This document shows positions 58,821 to 64,000 of a stretch of DNA of 64,000 nucleotides, one piece after another. Below the pieces are notes generated by a model, which did no database searches, was not told the origin of the DNA, and saw only the letters and a list, made by a program, of their open reading frames with translations. Positions within the stretch are counted from its first letter, which is position 1; the number at the start of each line of letters is the position of its first letter. The DNA is from Camellia lanceoleosa. Its lineage: Eukaryota; Streptophyta; Magnoliopsida; Ericales; Theaceae. The DNA is taken from the NCBI GenBank assembly GCA_025200525.1, contig CM045770.1, forward strand, positions 81,957,347 through 82,021,346, in the 5' to 3' direction. Position numbers and translations under genes: made by a program.

Positions 58821-60354
58821 TATCAAATTGCTTTAGAGGGAATTAAAGCTTACTTGGCCAAGCCTCCAGTGCTAATGCCACCAAAAAGCGACAAGCCTTT
58901 GAAGTTATACATTGCTACAGCAGAAGATTCATTGGGAGTTTTCCTAGCCCAGGACAATGAAGAAAGCAAGAAGTAAGCAGTTTATTACCTTAGTATAGGG
59001 ATGGCAATTTAAACCCGGCCCGACGGGGACCCGATCTCCCGACCCCGAAATAAGTGGTTTTTCCCTGAAAAATATCCCCGTGGGGACGGGGATGGTATTG
59101 AAAAATCACTCCCCGATCAATTTCAGGCCGGGGACGGGAATAGACTCCTGAGCCCCGGCCCCGGCCCGGCCCCATCCTGAAATTTCCCCGCTACCTGTGT
59201 TAGTGTTTAATTGTATTATAATAAATATATAGTGTAATAGTGTATCATTATATAGTGTAATAGCGTACCAAACTCTGACTCACTAGTTGTATTATAATAT
59301 ATATCTAGTGCAATAGTAAATTATATCTATCTGACTCACTTTACTCTCTCAACTCTATCACTCACTCTCTCTCAACTCTATCACTCTCAGAGAGTGACTC
59401 TCTCGGTCTTCTCACTCACCCTCTCGTTCTTCTCTCTCAACTCTCTCACTTTCACAAGCGGCATGTCCCACCACCGCCGTTGATCTCGCCACAGCCGCTC
59501 GTTCTTCTCACTCACCCTCTCGTTCTTCTCTCTCAACTCTCTCACTCTCACAATCGGTGTGTCCCACCACCGCCGTTGATCTCGCCACAGCCACAGTTGC
59601 CGGTCACAGCCACAGTCGCCGATCTCTGTTATCTCTTTCTCTCTCTCGCTTTGATCTGATTGTTGGTACATCTGTTTTTTTTTCAGATTTTTTTTTTAGT
59701 TTAAATCTGTTGAGATGATGATGAAAACATATATATATATATTTTTTTTTTCAGATTGTTTTTTTTTTATAAATTAAACTGTTGATGATAATGAAAACAT
59801 ATATATTTTTTTTCAGATTAATTGTTTTTTTAGTTTAAATCTGTTGATGATGATTGTTGGTACTCAGATCTGCTATGTTGATTTGTTGTTCTTGAACAAA
59901 ATTAAAAAAAAATTAAAAAAATCTCGGGGATCTTTCAGGGTCGAGGAAACCCGATCCCCGTTGGGGACGGGAATGGGGGGGTGATGAGTGTCCTCGCCGG
60001 GGATCGGAGACGGGGAGTGGGATCCCCGGCCCCACCCCGGCCCGTTGCCATTCCTACCTTAGTAGGTTTTTAAATTCTTGTGAATACAAATACTCAGTTG
60101 TAGAAAAGCTGTGTCTTGCACTGTACTTTGCAGCAATGAAATTAAGATATTATCTTTTGCCTACTGTTGTCTCGGTAATTACAACCACAGACTTGGTTAA
60201 ATATATGTTATCCAGACCAATGTTGAGAGGAAGAATTGGCAAATGGATATTGGCTTTGTCAGAGTTTCATCTAGAATATGTCCCCCAAAAGGCAGTAAAA
60301 AGACAAGTTTTAGCTAACTTCTTGGCAGATCATCCATGTCAAACTGAAAGCTAG
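58821..60354 (+). pseudogene. Tat-type RNase H domain, split by a hAT element
   Basis: The 5' part (to 58995) has LAKPPVLMPPKSDKPLKLYI and AEDSLGVFLAQDNEESKK then AVYYLS. The 3' part (from 60057) has YSVVEKLCLALYFAAMKLRY and LRGRIGKWILALSEFHLEYV, ending ANFLADHP. The first catalytic Asp position reads IATAEDS, the degenerate form common in this lineage, where a second RNase H compensates. The hAT insertion at 58996-60056 separates the halves. Confidence 0.88.
58996..60056. mobile_element. hAT-type non-autonomous element in RNase H
   Basis: The 1061 bp element is flanked by the perfect 8 bp duplication CCTTAGTA (58988-58995, 60057-60064). Ends are TAGGGATGGCAAT and GTTGCCATTCCTA (inverted). 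Both subterminal parts are rich in GGGGA/CGGGG motifs. The interior has CT-rich sequence, a direct repeat of 96 bp spacing starting at 59408 and 59504, and T-rich tracts. No transposase is present. Confidence 0.93.
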
Positions 60355-60394
60355 GAGATAATGGATCTTGGTATGATCAATGTTAAGCCATGAC

Positions 60395-60780
60395 AGATGT
60401 GGTTTGATGGATCAAAAGCCAATGGTTTGATTGGAATGGTGTTATAATTAGATCATCACAAGGGATAGAAACCACGCATAGTTTCAGAGTAGATGAAACT
60501 ACTTGTTCCAATAATCAAGTTAAATATGAAGATTTAATAATGGGACTAGAAATGCTTATTGAATTACAAGCTCATGCAGTTGATATCTTTGGAGATTCTC
60601 AATTGGTAGTCAACTAAGTGAAAGGAATTTTCAAATGTCAAAGTGCAAGAATGTTACAATATTATGTTGTTGCATTACATTTGTTCTCTCAATTTCAGAT
60701 AGCAAATGTGACTTATATCCCAAGGTTCATGAATAACAAAGCCAATGATGTAGCTCAGAAGGTTTCGAATTTCAGAATGA
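60395..60780 (+). pseudogene. Second, archaeal-type RNase H of the Tat-type element
   Basis: Across frames the segment reads MWFDGSKANGLIG (D), a region with YEDLIMGLEMLIELQAHAVD (E), FGDSQLVVN (D) and VTYIPRFMNNKANDVAQ (D). These four acids match the archaeal-type RNase H that Tat elements carry in addition to the usual one. Frameshifts occur near 60440, and a stop at 60616 interrupts LVVN*VKG. Confidence 0.85.
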
Positions 60781-62152
60781 GGGATGACACTCAATTGAAC
60801 ATAAGTCAAGCAACATATCAAAAATTAATACCAGCTTTAGCTAAAAGGAATGTGGTGTTAGAAGTTAATCATAATGACTTACAGGATCAAGATTGGAGAC
60901 ATCCAATCATGCAGTACTTAACTGGACCATCTTCAAAGGCTAGCAGAAAGATTAAATTACAATCTATGCAATACATAGTGTATGGTAATGCTCTTTACAA
61001 AAGAGGAGCAGATGGGTTGTTATTAGAATATCTAGGGCCGAATGAGGCATTGACAGCCATGGCTGAAGTCCATGAAGGCATTTGTGGTGCCCATCAACCT
61101 GGTGTGAAAATGAGGTGGCTGCTTCGAAGACATTCCTACTATTAGCCAACCATCCTTAAAGATTGTATAGAGTATGCTAGAGGTTGCCAGGCATGCCAAA
61201 AGCATGGCATGATAAGACATGTACCAATAACTGATTTGCATATAGTTGTGAAGCCTTGGCCATTTAGAGGTTAGGCCATGGATATGATAGGCAAAATACA
61301 TCCACCCTCTTTGAAGGATCATTGTTTATCCTAGTGGCCACAAATTAATTCACTAAGTGGGTCGAAGCTAAACCATATAAGGCTATAGATCAAACTAAAA
61401 TTATTGGATTTATTAAAGATCTGATTCATAGATTTGACATCCCACAAACCATAACTATAGATAATGGGACGACGTTTGAGGAAAAGATGGTAAAATCTTT
61501 CATAGTAGAATTTGGAATAAGTCTTACCAATTCCACCCCTTATTATGCACAAGCAAATGGTTAGACAGAATCATCCAACAAGTCCTTGAAAAAAGGAATA
61601 CAAAGAGTTGTGGAAGATGATCTTTGGGATTGGCATAACTTTTTGTTGGATGTATTATGGGCTTATAGGACTTCTCCAAGATCAAGTACTAGAGTCACTC
61701 CTTATGCTTTGGTATATGGGCATGATGCAGTGTTGCCTGTAGAGATTAACATTAGGTCTTTAAGAGTGAAATGCCAGGACCAGTTAATTTCTGAGCAATA
61801 TCATCAGAGCATGTTCTTGTAATTAGAGAATATAGATGAAGCTAGAATTCTAACATTAAACAATATTCTGTTCTAAAAGACAAAGGCAGCCAAAAGCTAT
61901 AATAAGAAAGTTAAGCATATAAGCTTTGATGAAGGTGATTTGGTGTGGAAAACAATACTCCCAATAGGAATTAAAAGCCATAAATTTGGTAAGTGGTCAC
62001 CTAATTGGAAAAGACCATATCAAGTCCATAAAGTCTTGCTTGGAGGAGCATACCATTTGAGAAATCTGAATGGATATGTGCATTCTAAGAAAATATATGG
62101 CAAGTACTTGAAACCTTATTATCCAACTGTGTGGGAAACACAAGGAGTGTAG
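60781..62152 (+). pseudogene. Tat-type integrase, degenerate
   Basis: The zinc-binding segment is EVHEGICGAHQPGVKMRWLL and YARGCQACQKHG. The catalytic core shows a first position reading VATN*FTKWVEA, where family members have ATDYFTKWVEA, so the first Asp is Asn. The second (TITIDNGTTF) and third (ANG*TESSNKSLKKGIQR) acids are kept. Then come LLDVLWAYRTSPRSSTRVTP and the C-terminal FDEGDLVWK, KFGKWSPNWKRPYQVHKVL. No chromodomain follows; the frame ends at 62152. Confidence 0.9.
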
Positions 62153-62286
62153 AAAATGCTAAACAAAAGAAGCATGAAAACACTCAAACAATAAATAAGG
62201 ATTTCATTTTATAAAGAGTTAAGTACATGCAGCCATAGATTGGCCCAAAAATCAGTACAATGCTTCAGTTGTTCCCTTATAATTGA

Positions 62287-63307
62287 TTATCTACTCCTAA
62301 GGGATGGGAACAACTGAATGGCTGTAGCTATGTCTTGCCTATAGTCAGCCAACCCTTGATTGGTAATCTGCAACTTTGTAGCAGTTCGATCCAAAGCTAA
62401 GTTAACTGATGCTAACTCCTCTTCTAATTGGGCCTTTTTCTTCAAAAGCTGGATGCGCAATTGAAAAGCAGAAGCATATTGTCCCTTCAATTCAGATACT
62501 TCAGTATGAATATGGGAAACAAATTCCTTATCTTTTAATAGCTTCTCTTTTGTAGTTTTAGCAATAAGGCAAATGTTATAAAAATCTATAGTAGCTGCCA
62601 CCTAGGATAAGTGGCTTAAAATGGCCATATTGGATTGCTCAATGACTTTACAGCATTGAAGGAAACCATTCTTAAGTATGGGTCTTTGTAAGGCTTCGAA
62701 TAGGATCCTTGAAAATGATGTTAGTAATTCCAAACAAGTGCATAAGTCCAGTGGAGGAAAAGAAGCTCTACTGATGGTTGATGAGCTCTCAAAAATTTCC
62801 AAGAGAGAGTTAGCAAGAGCCAATGGTTCATCTTTACTGCTGGCTGTTGGAGTGGTTGAAGGTGTGTCAAAAAAGCTAGACAACCAGGCCTCAAAAATGT
62901 CAATCTCTTCCACTGATAATGAAGATGCAAAGTGGTCTGAGAGAGATGTTTGTATAGGGATAGGAGAAGAGATTGAAGTATCCTTGGCAGTGTCTATAGT
63001 CTGGGCCACCAGTAGATCAAGGGAATAAGGATTAGAGCTGGATAGTGGTAGTAGACAAGAAATTGGTAAGCTACCAGTATTTTCTCTAGGAGCATCAGCT
63101 ATCACTAATAAGGTGACAACTGGGGCCTTCTCAGGTGATAAGGGAGCAGATAGGATTGTAGGAAGAGTAAATTGGGCTGAGGTGAAAGTTAGATGAGGTA
63201 GATATGGAGTTAAGCCCGAGCATAAAGAAATAGGAATGCCTTGCCTTAAAAGGGGTATGGAAAGTGTAGAGCCAGGAAGTGAAAATATTGTTTGGATGGG
63301 CTCTACA
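62287..63307 (-). pseudogene. Antisense ORF downstream of Tat-type pol
   Basis: A long minus-strand frame lies between pol and the expected 3' LTR. It is open for about 340 codons except for one stop (near 62600, ...AILSHLS*VAATIDFYN). Its 5' end is cut by the hAT insertion, so the apparent first residues come from hAT sequence. The first part is Pro/Ser/Thr-rich (PISCLLPLSSSNPYSLDLL); the last 100 residues form a predicted coiled coil (SAFQLRIQLLKKKAQLEEEL). No enzyme motif is seen. Extra ORFs, some antisense, are known in plant Tat-lineage elements; the function here is unknown. Confidence 0.7.
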
Positions 63308-63699
63308 TAAGAATGGCAACGGGCCGAGCCGGGGCTAGGGATCACACTTCTCGTCCCTAATCCCTGATTGTGAAAATCTCTCATTCCCCGGCCCCGGCCC
63401 TGACCCCAATCCCTGACGGGGAACCTACCACTGTCCCCATCCCCACCTCCTAACCGGGATCGGGTTTCCACGACCCTGGAAATTTTTCGCCCCCCAAATC
63501 TGTTTCAACACCACCATCAACAACAACATCATGATCATTATTAATATCATCAACAGAATCATCAACATCAACATATCATTTTTAATATCAATATATCAAC
63601 AAAATCATCAACAGATCATAAACCAAAAAAAAAAAATGGACAGATACACACAAACATACATGTATGCATACATACACAAATAAATTTGAGATCTGTGTC

Positions 63700-63749
<50 letters not shown>

Positions 63750-64000
63750 TGTGTGTGTGGATGATCGGTGGTGATGGACAACGGAGGAGATTAGAGGAAG
63801 CGATGGTGAACGAGGGAGGATGATCGGTGTTGTGGACAGTGGTGATGAACGACGGAAGAGGACGATCAAAGATTCGGAGGCAATGGGTGGTTGTGACTAC
63901 GACGATGGAGGCAATGAACAACGGAAGAAGCCAATCGACATTGCGGACAGTGACGATCTGTGTCGCGAATAGTGCAAGAGTGAGAAAGAGAGTAGAGGGA
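63308..64000. mobile_element. Second hAT-type copy, runs off the window
   Basis: It begins TAAGAATGGCAACGGGCCG, matching the inverted right end of the first copy (TAGGAATGGCAACGGGCCG), followed by GGGG/CCCC-rich subterminal sequence. The interior has CATCAA-rich sequence, a GA/GT microsatellite (63710-63760) and a G-rich stretch of GATGG repeats. The expected 8 bp duplication would be GCTCTACA (63300-63307), to be confirmed past the window end. Confidence 0.85.
63708..63760. repeat. (GA)n(GT)n microsatellite
   Basis: About 20 GA dinucleotides are followed by about 5 GT dinucleotides inside the second hAT copy. The opposite-strand Ser/Leu frames here are artefacts of the repeat. Confidence 0.95.

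Larger units (their letters stand above)
38070..64000 (+). mobile_element. Ty3/gypsy retrotransposon, Tat lineage, 3' end outside window
   Basis: The order is 5' LTR (about 38070-38685), leader, gag, protease, RT, RNase H, a second archaeal-type RNase H, integrase, then an antisense ORF. Dual RNase H, lack of a chromodomain and an extra ORF after pol are marks of the Tat (Tat/Ogre) lineage. Three insertions interrupt it: CACTA in the leader (38809-53274), hAT in RNase H (58996-60056) and hAT in the antisense ORF (63308 onward). The 3' LTR is not in the window. All reading frames are broken. Confidence 0.88.

Noticed and set aside
59387..59671. Minus-strand Arg/Glu-rich frame in the hAT element
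   Set aside because: It is produced by a 96 bp direct repeat and CT-rich sequence, with no recognisable transposase motif.

Overview
The window is plant nuclear DNA, most likely from a eudicot. It is AT-rich and intron-bearing, it carries plant-specific transposon families (PIF/Harbinger, CACTA, Mutator-like and hAT elements, Tekay- and Tat-type Ty3/gypsy), it holds a mosaic of chloroplast DNA, and it holds part of a plant ARGONAUTE gene. No intact host gene was found. Almost everything that can be named is a mobile element or something carried by one, and nearly all coding remnants are broken by stops and frameshifts. All calls come from reading the sequence; no database search was run.

Layout. 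(1) 1-12926: a roughly 4.4 kb unit present twice in tandem (about 1-4430 and 4540-12926). The copies differ by clean insertions. Unit 1 has a 651 bp Mutator-like element (3741-4391). Unit 2 has a 274 bp MITE (5210-5483) and a 4670 bp PIF/Harbinger element (5699-10368) with recognisable Myb-like ORF1 and DDE transposase pseudogenes. (2) 12927-15300: a solo Copia-like LTR and AT-rich repeat debris. (3) 15301-33793: a minus-strand Tekay/Del-type Ty3/gypsy element with TSD CAAAG, an iMet-type primer-binding site, gag, protease, RT, RNase H, integrase and chromodomain. Its 3' LTR is split by a 9123 bp non-coding long-LTR insertion (16708-25830, TSD GGTGG), which itself contains an inverted copy of the same family (about 19105-23668). 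(4) 33794-36740: unassigned sequence, a MITE-like element and a local duplication. (5) 36742-38053: joined chloroplast fragments (23S rRNA, the trnV-GAC region, trnL-UAA, petB, atpA, psbC). (6) About 38070 to the window end: a plus-strand Tat-lineage Ty3/gypsy element (gag, protease, RT, RNase H plus an archaeal-type RNase H, integrase, and an antisense extra ORF). Its leader is split by a 14466 bp CACTA element (38809-53274, TSD ATT), its RNase H by a hAT element (58996-60056, TSD CCTTAGTA), and its antisense ORF by a second hAT copy running off the window.

The most notable content is inside the CACTA element. It carries an intron-containing 5' portion of an AGO4-clade ARGONAUTE gene (promoter-like TATA, 5' UTR, N-terminal, linker and PAZ regions; MID and PIWI absent) and a short piece of a 26S proteasome ATPase (RPT1-like). 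AGO4-clade proteins act in RNA-directed DNA methylation, which silences transposons, so a transposon carrying part of such a gene deserves follow-up. Whether it is transcribed or makes small RNAs cannot be told from sequence.

Many stops and catalytic losses in these elements are C-to-T or G-to-A type, as expected for long-methylated DNA. Several target sites can be read directly, including three with the empty site present in the other tandem copy.
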